Below are positions 24,225-32,791 of a DNA stretch of 64,000 nt, piece by piece. Below the pieces are notes generated by a model that searched no databases, was not told where the DNA came from, and saw nothing but the letters and a program-made list of their open reading frames with translations. The stretch's first letter is position 1, and every line of letters starts with the position of its first letter. The position numbers were made by a program, and so were the translations under genes. This DNA is from Clostridiales bacterium (lineage in GTDB: Bacteria; Bacillota; Clostridia; Oscillospirales; Oscillospiraceae), in contig QAMJ01000012.1 of the NCBI GenBank assembly GCA_003150355.1, forward strand, positions 62,001 through 126,000. The letters are read 5' to 3'.

Positions 24225-25607
24225 ATGAACTATCTCGGCATTGAGGCAAGCGTCAGGAACCTTCCGGAGCTTGACCGTGATTTTTTCCCGCTCTATAAGT
24301 TCAACCACGCCTTTCTTGCCTCGGCAAAGAAGCCCCTCGGCGTCGCCGTGGAGCGCAGCGGCGGCGAGATGGCCGCCGTTCACACGTTCATCCACGGCAC
24401 TGCCGATATGCTTGACGCCGACCGGTATTACATCCGCCGCCTTGTCAAGACGCTGCTCTGGATGAAGGGCGGCTGGCGCGTGTATATCAGCGGCGATGGC
24501 GATATGTATGAATACATCCGCGGCTGCTTCAGCGCGGGCGGCTGCCAGGAGTTTGACTGGGACTATTTCTCCAAGATATATGAGCGCCCCTTTGAGGTCG
24601 TCTATACCGACACTCTGCCCGAGGCGAAGGATTCGCCCAAGCCCGCGGGCGGGCACTTTGACGGCTGCCGCATAGGCTTTGACGCGGGCGGCAGCGACCG
24701 CAAGGTCTCCGCCGTCATCGACGGTGAGACCGTGTATTCCGAGGAGGTCGTGTGGTTTCCCAAGACGAACTCCGACCCGGATTACCACTATGACGGCATC
24801 GTCGCCGCGCTCAAGTCGGCGGCGGCACACATGCCGCGCGTGGACGCGGTCGGTGTGTCGAGCGCCGGCGTGTACATAAACGACCGCACCATGAACGCCT
24901 CGCTCTTCCTTAAAGTCCCGCAGGAGCTTTTCGACGCGAAGGTCAAGGACATCTACATCCGTGCCATTACCGATACCTTCGGCGACGTGCCCTTCTGCGT
25001 CTTTAACGACGGGGACGTCACCGCGCTTGCCGGGGCGATCAGCCTTGAGGATACGAACATCCTCGGCATCGCTATGGGTACGAGCGAGGCCGGCGGTTAT
25101 GTCGATGAAAACGGATACATCACCGGCTGGCTCAACGAGCTTGCTTTCATCCCCGTGGACGCAAACCCCGGCGCGATGCGTGACGAGTGGTCGCTCGATA
25201 TCGGCTGCGGCGTGAAATACTTCTCGCAGGACGGCGTCATAAAGCTCGCCCCGGCGGCGGGCATCGAGCTTGACGAAGTTCTCTCCCCGGCGGAAAAGCT
25301 CAAGGCCGTGCAGGCGCTGATGAACGACGGCGACGGGCGCGCCGCCGCGATATACCGCAGCATCGGCGTGTATCTGGCGCACTCGCTCGCGCTCTACCAC
25401 GATATGTATCACTTCCGCCATGTGCTGCTGCTCGGGCGCGTGATGTCCGGGCGCGGAGGCGAGCTCATCATCAGCGAGTGTGAGCGCGTCCTGCGCGATG
25501 AATACAGCGAGCTTGCGGAAAAGATACACCTCGCCCTGCCGGATGAGAAGTTCCGCCGCGTCGGCCAGTCCGCCGCCGCCGCATCCCTGCCGGAAATTAA
25601 GAAGTAA
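24225..25607 (+). CDS. Large ROK-family sugar kinase-like protein
   Basis: A 460-residue protein, well above the ~300 typical of ROK kinases. Residues 1-145 form an extension; from ~148 the ROK phosphate loop appears (RIGFDAGGSDRKVSAVIDG), then SSAGVYIN, the catalytic-Asp region CVFNDGDVTALAG (~265) and GIAMGTSEAGGYVDENG. The usual ROK zinc cluster CxCGxxGCxE is missing; the corresponding site reads DIGCGVKYFSQDG. In context it would phosphorylate GlcNAc or ManNAc made by the epimerase. GGAGG precedes the ATG. The kinase role is likely but the substrate is inferred. Confidence 0.75.
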   Translation: MNYLGIEASVRNLPELDRDFFPLYKFNHAFLASAKKPLGVAVERSGGEMAAVHTFIHGTADMLDADRYYIRRLVKTLLWMKGGWRVYISGDGDMYEYIRGCFSAGGCQEFDWDYFSKIYERPFEVVYTDTLPEAKDSPKPAGGHFDGCRIGFDAGGSDRKVSAVIDGETVYSEEVVWFPKTNSDPDYHYDGIVAALKSAAAHMPRVDAVGVSSAGVYINDRTMNASLFLKVPQELFDAKVKDIYIRAITDTFGDVPFCVFNDGDVTALAGAISLEDTNILGIAMGTSEAGGYVDENGYITGWLNELAFIPVDANPGAMRDEWSLDIGCGVKYFSQDGVIKLAPAAGIELDEVLSPAEKLKAVQALMNDGDGRAAAIYRSIGVYLAHSLALYHDMYHFRHVLLLGRVMSGRGGELIISECERVLRDEYSELAEKIHLALPDEKFRRVGQSAAAASLPEIKK

Positions 25608-25620
25608 GGAGATCGCGCAC

Positions 25621-26262
25621 ATGAAAAAACACATTGTCTGCTTTGGCGATTCCAACACCCATGGCTACTGCGCAGACCCCAACGATACCGCCGACCACAC
25701 CGACCGCTTCACCGAGGACGAGCGCTGGACCTGCCTCCTGCAAAAGGCGCTTGGCGAGGATTACCTTGTGCTCGAGGAGGGGCTTTCCGGGCGCACTACT
25801 GTTTTCCGCGACCCGCTGCATGAGTGCATGTCCGGGCTCGACGTGATATACTCCACGCTCATGTCGCATGAGCCGGTCGATCTGCTCATCATCATGCTCG
25901 GCACAAACGATACAAAAGAGCGCTTCAACGCAAGCCCCGCCTGCATCGGCATCGGCATGGAGCGCCTTGCGATGAAGGCGGAGACCGTCGGCGCATGGCG
26001 CGGCGGCAGGCCGAATATCCTCATCGTCGCCCCGCCGCACATCGGCGCGGGGCACAACGACCCCGCCATGGGCGCGTCCTGCCATGCGACATCGATGGGT
26101 GTTGCGGAGCAGTACCGCCAGAAATGCGCCGCGCACGGCTGGGCGTTCCTCGACGCCGAGGGCGTCGCGGAGTTCAACACCGTGGACTATATGCACCTCA
26201 GCCGCCGCGGGCACAGCCAGCTTGCCGAAGCGCTCGCGCCGCTGGTGCGTGAGCTGACATAA
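25621..26262 (+). CDS. SGNH/GDSL hydrolase, candidate cytoplasmic sialate O-acetylesterase
   Basis: A 213-residue SGNH hydrolase. Block I is CFGDSNTHGY (nucleophile Ser at 9), block III IIMLGTNDTKERF, block V YMHLSRRGH (catalytic His). It lacks a signal peptide, so it acts in the cytoplasm. Between the ROK kinase and YesL gene in the sialic acid locus, it may remove O-acetyl groups from imported sialic acids; other ester substrates are possible. The start at 25621 follows AAGGAG and matches the family N-terminus; a longer frame overlaps the kinase. Confidence 0.85.
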   Translation: MKKHIVCFGDSNTHGYCADPNDTADHTDRFTEDERWTCLLQKALGEDYLVLEEGLSGRTTVFRDPLHECMSGLDVIYSTLMSHEPVDLLIIMLGTNDTKERFNASPACIGIGMERLAMKAETVGAWRGGRPNILIVAPPHIGAGHNDPAMGASCHATSMGVAEQYRQKCAAHGWAFLDAEGVAEFNTVDYMHLSRRGHSQLAEALAPLVRELT

Positions 26263-26927
26263 TGCTGGGGCGCGTCTTCCGTTATCAGGGCGGGCTCTGG
26301 CGGGTGCTCAATACGCTGACGGATATCATGGCGCTGAGCGTGCTGTGGCTCCTGTGCTCTCTCCCCGTGCTGACTCTCGGCGCGGCGACGACCGCGCTCT
26401 ATGACAGCGTCGTGCGCTGCATACGCTATAAGCAGCCGAAGCCCTACGCCCGCTTCTTCCGTACTTTTAAAAACGAGCTCATCCCCGGCATACTGCTGAC
26501 GCTCATGTGGGGCGCCGTCGCGGCACTCGGGCTCTGGATGCTGACGCTGCTGCGGCAGTACAGCGCCGTGTCGCCCTCCGCCGGTGCGGCGGGCGCGGCA
26601 TACTATGTCGCGCTGGTGCTTCCGCTCGGCGCGGCATGCTGGGTGTTCCCGATCCTCTCTCGCTGTGAGCTTGGCTTCGGCGCGCTGAACAAAACGGCGC
26701 TGACTCTCGCCGTGGGGCACCTGCCCTCGACGGTGATCCTCGTGCTGATGACGGCGGAGCTTGCGCGCCTGAGTGTGCGCTGGCTCTTCCCGCTTGCGTT
26801 CATGCCGGCGGTGCTGATGCTCTTGTGGTCGCTCTTCACCGAGCCCGCGTTCAAAATGCACGGCGCAGGCATCGCCGCGGAACCGGAGCCGGATGCTTCC
26901 GCCGACAACGCTGAAAGCAGCGAGTGA
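26262..26927 (+). CDS. YesL family (DUF624) membrane protein
   Basis: A 221-residue multi-pass protein with the YesL/DUF624 start (LGRVFRYQGGLWRVLNTLTDIMALSVLWLL) and a conserved GAATTALYDSVVRCIRY segment after the first helix; about five hydrophobic segments follow. YesL proteins occur beside CUT1 sugar transporters in Firmicutes and their role is not settled. Its ATG overlaps the SGNH stop (TAATG), so it belongs to the rightward nan arm. The C-terminus is acidic (EPEPDASADNAESSE). Confidence 0.85.
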   Translation: MLGRVFRYQGGLWRVLNTLTDIMALSVLWLLCSLPVLTLGAATTALYDSVVRCIRYKQPKPYARFFRTFKNELIPGILLTLMWGAVAALGLWMLTLLRQYSAVSPSAGAAGAAYYVALVLPLGAACWVFPILSRCELGFGALNKTALTLAVGHLPSTVILVLMTAELARLSVRWLFPLAFMPAVLMLLWSLFTEPAFKMHGAGIAAEPEPDASADNAESSE

Positions 26928-26952
26928 ACAGCCAAACAGCAAAAAATCCCAA

Positions 26953-26988
26953 AAAACAAAGAGCCCTGCACTTTCGTGCAGGGCTCTC
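26953..26988 (+). terminator. Terminator hairpin, first of two identical copies
   Basis: A 12-bp stem AGAGCCCTGCAC/GTGCAGGGCTCT with loop TTTC ends the YesL arm. The surrounding 36 bases recur exactly at 27189-27224, on the other side of repeat copy B. Confidence 0.85.
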
Positions 26989-27184
26989 AGCTTGTCAAAA
27001 AAGTCCTGTGAGGACTTTTTTGACCGCGCTATCCGCCGAGCATTTTGAAAGCGTTCAAAATGCTATTACCGAAAGCCTTGATGTATCAAGGCTTTCGACG
27101 GCGGTTTATCAAATTTGAGGCGGGCCTTGCCCCCTCAAGCTCCCCTGCTGCTCTGTTATCCAACATTGAAGCATTTTTTTGACA
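26987..27184 (+). repeat. Structured ~200 bp intergenic repeat, copy B
   Basis: Second copy of the element at 1086-1285, same orientation. Hairpins: 26994-27024, 27040-27063, 27070-27097, with the enclosing CCGCCG/CGGCGG stem at 27033-27038 and 27099-27104. Loops differ from copy A (GTG instead of TAC; TGTA instead of TATA) while their stems match. It lies between the convergent YesL and HtrA genes, enclosed by two identical terminator hairpins. Confidence 0.85.
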
Positions 27185-27188
27185 ATTC

Positions 27189-27224
27189 AAAACAAAGAGC
27201 CCTGCACTTTCGTGCAGGGCTCTC
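27189..27224 (-). terminator. Terminator hairpin, second identical copy
   Basis: Exact 36-bp duplicate of 26953-26988. Here it lies downstream of htrA, which is transcribed toward it; the stem is symmetrical, so it can serve either strand. Confidence 0.85.
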
Positions 27225-27271
27225 CGTTTTGGGAGAAAAGAGAGGATTTATAGGAGTAGAGTAGTAGCAAA

Positions 27272-28717
27272 TTAATTTCCGAGTCCCGGCAGAGTGCTCT
27301 GCTGGCTCGATCCGCTTGTCTGCGCGCCGTCGTCAGGTCCCTTCTCATCGAAGGTGAGGCTCACGGTGCGGCTCTCGCCGGCTCTATAAAGCTCGACCTC
27401 AACGGTGTCGCCTGCGGAGTGGTTGCTGACGGCGTTCTTGAGATCTGTGTAGCTCGTGATCTCTTCGCCGTCAATTTTGGTGATTATATCACCCTTTTCG
27501 ATGCCGGCTTTATCCGCGCAGCTTCCGCTCGTGACGCCTCCGACGTATGCGCCGACAGGCATATCATAGTACTGGCTGTACATGGAGCTGTAGCGGGTGT
27601 CTATTTCGACGCCCATATAGGCCTTGCCGGTGACGTAGCCCTTGGTGATAAGGTCGTTCGCGATGGAGACCGCGTCGTTCGCGGGTATCGCGAAGCCTAT
27701 GCCCTCAACGCCGGTGGCGCTGTACTTGGCGTTGACAACGCCGACTACCTGACCCTGATCGTTATACACGGGGCCGCCGGAGTTGCCGGAGTTGACCGCC
27801 GCGTCAATCTGGAACACGTTTATCGGGGTGGTGCTTTCCTCGGTGGTGATGGCTCTGTCCTTAGCGCTGACATGGCCGGTGCTCATGGAGAACTCAAGCT
27901 CGCCGAGGGGATTGCCAACGGCGTACACTGTGTCGCCCACGGCAAGCTCGTCGCTGTCACCGAAGGTGACAGGATTGAGTCCTTCAGCATCTATCTTCAA
28001 AACCGCGATGTCGTTGTCCTGTTCGGTGCCGACGACGGTCGCGATGTATTTGGTGCCGTCATGGGTCATGACGTTGATGTCGAAATTGCCTTCGTAGGCG
28101 TTCTGTATCACGTGGTAGTTCGTGATGATGTAGCCGTCGGAGGAGGCGATGAAGCCGGAGCCGCTGACAGCGGCGGAGCTTGTCATGCCGAAGAAGTTGC
28201 TGTAGGTGATCTCACTCGAGATGCCGACGACCTGCTGGCAGGCAAGGTCATATATGCTCGATGCGGCCATTTTGCCGCTTGCGGTGCTGCTCACCGCGGG
28301 TGCGCTGCCGGTGTTGATGACCAGCTGTTCTTCTTCCTTGTTAAGCTCTGCTATCTGGCTTTCAAGCTGATCCATCCTGCTGGAGTACTTGCCGCTCATT
28401 ATCGCGCCGCCGGCGAAGCCGCCGAGCAGTGCGCATATGAGCGCGACGCATACTATCTTTACCCAGCCGCTGCCGGAGCTTTGAGCCTTCGGCTCCTTGG
28501 CTTCCTTGACGGGCTTTTCTGGGGGAGTGTAGTATTTCGGAGGAACGGTGCTTTCATCCTCGCGGACATAGTGCGCATCGGAATAAATCTTCTGGGTATA
28601 TCCGTTTTTGTAATGATATTCGCCGTTGACTCTGTCGGTCGTGTCGGCCTGTGGGGAAGAATTTGTGCTTTCCGGGGCTGCCTGCTCCGGATGTTCATCA
28701 TCATACGGATAATACAT
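27272..28717 (-). CDS. htrA: HtrA/DegP-like membrane-anchored serine protease with PDZ domain
   Basis: A 481-residue protein with a polar, Pro/Glu-rich cytosolic N-terminus, one membrane segment (VKIVCVALICALLGGFAGG), a short coiled coil (MDQLESQIAELNKEEEQL), then a trypsin-like domain with catalytic His (ITNYHVI, ~203), Asp (DNDIAVLKI, ~234) and Ser (GNSGGPV, ~309), and one C-terminal PDZ domain. It degrades or refolds damaged envelope proteins outside the membrane. The start at 28717 has GAAGG 9 bases upstream; the longer frame lacks a site. No convincing promoter was recognised in the 154-base upstream spacer. Confidence 0.93.
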   Translation of the reverse strand: MYYPYDDEHPEQAAPESTNSSPQADTTDRVNGEYHYKNGYTQKIYSDAHYVREDESTVPPKYYTPPEKPVKEAKEPKAQSSGSGWVKIVCVALICALLGGFAGGAIMSGKYSSRMDQLESQIAELNKEEEQLVINTGSAPAVSSTASGKMAASSIYDLACQQVVGISSEITYSNFFGMTSSAAVSGSGFIASSDGYIITNYHVIQNAYEGNFDINVMTHDGTKYIATVVGTEQDNDIAVLKIDAEGLNPVTFGDSDELAVGDTVYAVGNPLGELEFSMSTGHVSAKDRAITTEESTTPINVFQIDAAVNSGNSGGPVYNDQGQVVGVVNAKYSATGVEGIGFAIPANDAVSIANDLITKGYVTGKAYMGVEIDTRYSSMYSQYYDMPVGAYVGGVTSGSCADKAGIEKGDIITKIDGEEITSYTDLKNAVSNHSAGDTVEVELYRAGESRTVSLTFDEKGPDDGAQTSGSSQQSTLPGLGN

Positions 28718-28871
28718 AATCGGGACCTTCTTATCTTCTTTTGGAAAGGTACATGCTGTGTACTTCTCTTGTTTACGTGCCTTACTATACATGGCATTTA
28801 TGACGTTGTAATGAACAAAGTCCCAAGAAATTTTAAACAAGATGAATACAATGTATGAACCCGCTCCGGTA

Positions 28872-30719
28872 TCAGTATTTTCCGTAGTTTATGCTGAGGT
28901 ACCCGTCTGTCGGCTCGATGCTGGTGTTCTCGGTTATCCACTTGTATGTGCGCGCCGAGTCCGTGAGCAGATTAAGGCTTATGTAGTCATAGACGTAGTC
29001 GCTGTAGACATTCGCGCTGCGGCCGACAAACTCCGACATCTCCATGTATATCCACACATTTGTCGTGCGCAGGCGTATCTCCTCGGTGTCGGATGCAAAG
29101 CGCAGGCCGATCGTACCGTCCTCCGCATCGGGCACGATGCACTCCGTGTACAGTTCATAAGCCTGCGCCGGTGTCAGGCGAACGGTGTCGTTAAGGTAGC
29201 TGCCGTCATCCCCGATATTCTCGATGCTCAGATAGGCTGTGCTTATGCTGTCCTCCGTGACCGGGATGCTCGGATAAACGCGCTGCGCGATAAGCTCCGG
29301 GCAGTTGAGCAGCCTGTCGAGCGCGCCTATCGCGGAGTCCGGGTCGCTCTCTATACCGTCGCTGTATGGCAGCATGTACAGGCGGCAGACGTGCGTGCCG
29401 TCCTTGAGGTAATAATTGAGCGGCTCGATGTAGTAGTCGCCGTCGGTTCGATCCGGCAGGCTCTTCGAGTCTATGAGCTTCTGGTGAAACTCGCGGTAAA
29501 GCTCCAGCGTCTCCGGCTGATTTTCGTGCCCGGTGCTGCCCTCGGAGAAGTTTATGTAGTCTATCTCGTCAAGCGGCGGGACGTACTTTTCGTAGCCCGT
29601 GACGTCAAGCTCCGCGCACAGCGCGAGCACAATGAGTGCTCCGCACACTGCGGCGTACTGCTTCCAGCCCCTGGAGAACACCCTCAGCGTTTTCTGCATC
29701 AGCATCTCCGAGCCGAACCAGCCGATGAACGCTCCCACCGGCAGCATTGCGATCACGAGTACCGCCGCCGGTACGCCGTAGAGCACATAGTCAAAGAACC
29801 AATAATATACCGCGCACGCGAAGGTCAGCGCCCCGCCTATGGCCATGCAGTATTTGAACGCAGGTCTGAGCCAGCTCACGGCCACAACGGCCCCGGCAAG
29901 CTCCATGCGTCTCTTGCGGACTATGACGAGTCCGAGTACGGCGAGCACTATCCCCACTATGCAGAAACCGATAAGGTATCCGAACCATGTGACGGAGTAG
30001 GTATAGACGCCGTCCTCTGCACCGGGTACCAGCGTGGATATGACGTCGCCGTTGATGAAAAGCATCTTGACCGGCGAAAGGAAGTCGAGCACCGAGCCGT
30101 CGTAGGCATAGCCGTAGACCAACACGGACAGCAGCGCCTCCACCGTGTGCTCCAGAAGCACCGCCGCAATGTTTATAACGCTGTAGAGCGCCGGGAGCAC
30201 CAAGAGGTTCCCCGTCAGTGCGGCGCAGAAAGCGGCAAGCCCGAAGAAGGCCGTACTGCACATGAGCGACGTCCCAAGCCGTATCAGCATATATCCTGCT
30301 ATAACGTTCGGCGTTCCCGCGAGGATGATCCACGCCGCCGCCCAGACGAGCAGATCGGCAATGAGCATCGGCACAAGCCCCGTGATGAAGGCCGTGCAGT
30401 ACATCGTCTCACGGCGCAGCGGCAGGGAGTTTGCAAGGCCGCATCTGCGCGTATCGTACAGATAGCTGAACACCGCCATCGCGATGAGCACGGCGAAAAC
30501 GAACGTGACCGGGAACTCAAACCTGCACGTTTCGAGAACGTGGCGGTTCACGCCGTACATTTCGAGCAGGCTGCCGCGGAGGTTAAAGCGCAGCTTACTG
30601 AGCAGGTTCACCGGGAACACGAATATCATCGCCGCGAAATACGCCGTCCACAGCGGCCAGAAGCGCTTGAGCAGATTCAGCGCAACGGCCTTGTTAAAGA
30701 ATGATATCTTTGATCTCAC
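28872..30719 (-). CDS. ABC transporter permease-like membrane protein of the second YtrA cassette
   Basis: A 615-residue protein. The first ~400 residues hold about ten hydrophobic segments; the rest (~residues 400-615, after CALIVLALCAELDVTGYEKY) is a soluble mixed domain predicted outside, resembling the C-terminal part (DUF6449-like) of large ABC-2 permeases linked to YtrB ATPases. The start is taken as the GTG at 30719 because GGAGG sits 8 bases before it; the ATG seven codons upstream has no site. It overlaps the ATPase gene by 26 bases. Substrate unknown; bacitracin-type or envelope stress roles are possible. Confidence 0.75.
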   Translation of the reverse strand: MRSKISFFNKAVALNLLKRFWPLWTAYFAAMIFVFPVNLLSKLRFNLRGSLLEMYGVNRHVLETCRFEFPVTFVFAVLIAMAVFSYLYDTRRCGLANSLPLRRETMYCTAFITGLVPMLIADLLVWAAAWIILAGTPNVIAGYMLIRLGTSLMCSTAFFGLAAFCAALTGNLLVLPALYSVINIAAVLLEHTVEALLSVLVYGYAYDGSVLDFLSPVKMLFINGDVISTLVPGAEDGVYTYSVTWFGYLIGFCIVGIVLAVLGLVIVRKRRMELAGAVVAVSWLRPAFKYCMAIGGALTFACAVYYWFFDYVLYGVPAAVLVIAMLPVGAFIGWFGSEMLMQKTLRVFSRGWKQYAAVCGALIVLALCAELDVTGYEKYVPPLDEIDYINFSEGSTGHENQPETLELYREFHQKLIDSKSLPDRTDGDYYIEPLNYYLKDGTHVCRLYMLPYSDGIESDPDSAIGALDRLLNCPELIAQRVYPSIPVTEDSISTAYLSIENIGDDGSYLNDTVRLTPAQAYELYTECIVPDAEDGTIGLRFASDTEEIRLRTTNVWIYMEMSEFVGRSANVYSDYVYDYISLNLLTDSARTYKWITENTSIEPTDGYLSINYGKY

Positions 30720-31587
30720 TGTCAGCGCCTCCAAGCTCATAAATAAATATCTCCTCCAGTGTCAGCGGCAGCACATCTATGAAAAACGGCTGCGCTACGG
30801 CCAGAATGTTCGTCACTTCCTCCGCCGTCCCGCGCACTATCAGCTGGTACAGCCGCCCCGTGACGCTCTTGTGCAGTATCTCAAGTCCCTCGGGCAGCTC
30901 TCTGTCGTCCGGGAGCGCGAGCTGCACCTTGACGGTGCTGTCCTGCAGTTCGCTCAGCGGGCGCTGGAGAAGCATCCTGCCCTTGTTCATTATGCCGACG
31001 TGATCGCACACGTCCTCAAGCTCGCGCAGGTTGTGTGAGGAGACAAGCACCGTCGTCCCCCGCTCGGCGACGTCCGCGAGCAGCAGCTTCATTACCTGCC
31101 TGCGCATCACCGGGTCAAGCCCGTCAAGCGGCTCATCGAGCAGCATGTACTTCGGGCAGAGCGACAGCGCCAGCCAGAACGCCGCCTGCTTCTGCATGCC
31201 CTTTGAGAGCCGCTTGAACGACCGCTCCGGGGCTATGCCGAAGGCCGGGGCAAGCTTATTGTAGCGCTCCTCGCTGAAGCTTGTGTACATGCGCCGGTAG
31301 AGCAGCATCATGTCCTTTATCGACGCGCCGGGGTAGTAGAACACCTCGTCCGGGATGTACGCTATCTGCGCCTTGACCGCGGGGTTTTCAAAAACCGCCT
31401 CGCCGTCATACAGCACCTCGCCCTCATCCTGCCGGAGTATACCGGCCAAATGGCGTATCAGCGTCGACTTGCCCGCGCCGTTCGGCCCGACAAGCCCGTA
31501 GACTGCGCCGTCCGGCACGGATATATCCAGCCCGTCGAGTGCGGTGAAGCCGTCAAAGCTCTTCCGCAGGGATCTGACTTCTATCAT
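30694..31587 (-). CDS. ABC transporter ATP-binding protein (YtrB-like)
   Basis: A 297-residue ATPase with Walker A GPNGAGKSTL, signature region LSKGMQKQAAFWLAL (SKG variant) and Walker B KYMLLDEPLDGLD, followed by an H-loop (VLVSSHNL) and a ~75-residue C-terminal extension. The SKG signature is shared with the ATPase at 6945. It overlaps the upstream GntR regulator by 35 bases, with AAGGAGGAG before the ATG. It energises the permease encoded directly downstream. Confidence 0.92.
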   Translation of the reverse strand: MIEVRSLRKSFDGFTALDGLDISVPDGAVYGLVGPNGAGKSTLIRHLAGILRQDEGEVLYDGEAVFENPAVKAQIAYIPDEVFYYPGASIKDMMLLYRRMYTSFSEERYNKLAPAFGIAPERSFKRLSKGMQKQAAFWLALSLCPKYMLLDEPLDGLDPVMRRQVMKLLLADVAERGTTVLVSSHNLRELEDVCDHVGIMNKGRMLLQRPLSELQDSTVKVQLALPDDRELPEGLEILHKSVTGRLYQLIVRGTAEEVTNILAVAQPFFIDVLPLTLEEIFIYELGGADSEIKDIIL

Positions 31588-31945
31588 CTGTCTCTCCTCC
31601 TTGTATCATGGCGCGCATTTCCTCCTCGCTCACGCCGAGGCTGTGCAGCTCCGCCGTCAGCGCCGAGAGCTTTTCCATAAGCTCCGCCTTATGTGCCTTG
31701 GCGGCGTCGTTCTCGCGGCTGACATAGCTGCCCTTGCCGGGCACAGAGACGGTGTAGCCCTCCGCCTCAAGCTCCCGGTAGGCGCGCTGGATCGTGTTCG
31801 GGTTTATCGTCAGGCTGACGGCAAGCTCCCTTACCGACGGCAGCCTGCTGCCCTCGGTGAGCACGCCGTTTATGATAAGCTGACGCAGGCCGTCCTTGAC
31901 CTGCTCATATATTGGCCGCGAATCGCGGTAGTTCAGCTGTATCAT
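31553..31945 (-). CDS. GntR family transcriptional regulator, YtrA subfamily
   Basis: A 130-residue regulator with an N-terminal winged helix (YEQVKDGLRQLIINGVLTEGSRLPSV in part; INPNTIQRAYRELEAEGYT) and a short helical tail with no ligand domain, as in YtrA. It starts the second YtrA-ABC operon. A near-perfect dyad at 31964-31990 follows the -10 box, and both YtrA-type operons here share CTGTATTAA half-sites, so cross-regulation is possible. AGGGGGAA precedes the ATG. Confidence 0.92.
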   Translation of the reverse strand: MIQLNYRDSRPIYEQVKDGLRQLIINGVLTEGSRLPSVRELAVSLTINPNTIQRAYRELEAEGYTVSVPGKGSYVSRENDAAKAHKAELMEKLSALTAELHSLGVSEEEMRAMIQGGETDDRSQIPAEEL

Positions 31946-31963
31946 TCATATTCCCCCTGTGCC

Positions 31964-32021
31964 AACTGTACTAATTTAATTAATACAGTTAATATATACC
32001 ACTCCCCTGCTTCTCTGTCAA
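31964..32021 (-). promoter_or_regulatory. Promoter and putative YtrA-type operator of the second cassette
   Basis: Minus strand TTGACA (32016-32021), 17-base spacer, TATATA (31993-31998). Directly after it, arms AACTGTA/TACAGTT (31964-31990) form a 27-base dyad over the transcription start. Confidence 0.7.
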
Positions 32022-32056
32022 TACGCCGAAATCTTAATTTTTTCGATAGCAAAAAC

Positions 32057-32080
32057 ATCGCCGCTCAAATGAGCGGCGAT
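32057..32080 (-). terminator. Terminator of the J-domain operon
   Basis: An 11-bp stem ATCGCCGCTCA/TGAGCGGCGAT with a 2-base loop, followed by GTTTTTGC on the minus strand. Confidence 0.8.
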
Positions 32081-32095
32081 ATAATTTTATAATAT

Positions 32096-32791
32096 TCAGA
32101 AGCAGTAGATCATAGGGCAGCCGCAGGTCTGGCCGCAAAGCAGCTGAGAGCCGCAGAGCGCCAACCACAGCGGGCTGAGATTCACGCGGTGGCCGTAGCC
32201 GGTGGAGTAGCTGTCATAGAAATCGCGTCCGCTCTGCAGCTGTTCGAGCAGGCGGCGGTATTCCTCGTTGCCCGGTTCTATTTCTACCGCGCGCTTGGCA
32301 TGCTCCAGCGCCGTGACCTTGTTGCCCATGTACATGTTCGCCCCGGCGGAGAGGTAGTACCACTTGCCGTCGCGCTCCGACATCGGAACTCCGGAGAGAG
32401 CGTTCAGCGCTTCGCGGTACATGCCGTTGCGAATGTAATTTTTCGCGGCGGTGTATTCGCTGCGTTCGGTCTGACGGTTCTGCTGCGCGTTCGACCAGCC
32501 GGTGAAGTCGCCCCAGCTCGTCCACGGGTTCCAGCCGTACTGCTCATACTGGCCGTACTGAGCCCCGCCGTAGCCGTTATTGGCCTGCTGGCCATAAACG
32601 CCTGCCTTGGCGGTGCCGTTCTTTATCTGGTCGTATGCGGTGTTGATGTCGTTCATCTTCCGCGCGGCCTCTTCGTCACCGGGGTTAAGGTCGGGGTGGT
32701 ATTTCTTCGTAAGCTCGCGGTACGCTTTTTTTATTTCTTCGTCCGATGCGTCGGGAGAGACGCCCAGAACCTTGTATGGATCCTGATACAT
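32096..32791 (-). CDS. J-domain (DnaJ-like) protein with Cys-rich tail
   Basis: A 231-residue protein. Residues 4-65 are a J domain ([21 protein letters not shown], with His-Pro-Asp at 32-34), so it should stimulate a DnaK-type chaperone. A Gln/Asn/Gly/Tyr-rich linker follows, then a TPR-like helical region ([18 protein letters not shown] ... [18 protein letters not shown]). The end, [15 protein letters not shown], is hydrophobic with clustered cysteines. There is no zinc domain of true DnaJ. It is the last gene of a tight operon with a DUF5685 protein and a membrane zinc-ribbon protein. Confidence 0.88.
   Translation of the reverse strand: MYQDPYKVLGVSPDASDEEIKKAYRELTKKYHPDLNPGDEEAARKMNDINTAYDQIKNGTAKAGVYGQQANNGYGGAQYGQYEQYGWNPWTSWGDFTGWSNAQQNRQTERSEYTAAKNYIRNGMYREALNALSGVPMSERDGKWYYLSAGANMYMGNKVTALEHAKRAVEIEPGNEEYRRLLEQLQSGRDFYDSYSTGYGHRVNLSPLWLALCGSQLLCGQTCGCPMIYCF

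Noticed and set aside
24072..25658. A 528-codon open frame on the minus strand opposite the ROK-like kinase
   Set aside because: It mirrors the kinase gene, has His/Val/Arg/Ala-rich low-information sequence and no ribosome site. GC-rich codon use commonly opens such antisense frames.
26953..27224. Direct repeats around the 27 kb spacer as a possible CRISPR array
   Set aside because: Only two repeat copies, each a terminator hairpin, separated by a known repeated element rather than a spacer; no cas genes.
28842..30704. A 620-codon plus-strand frame opposite the second ABC permease
   Set aside because: Very Arg/His-rich with no recognisable domain, and fully antisense to a permease in an obvious operon.
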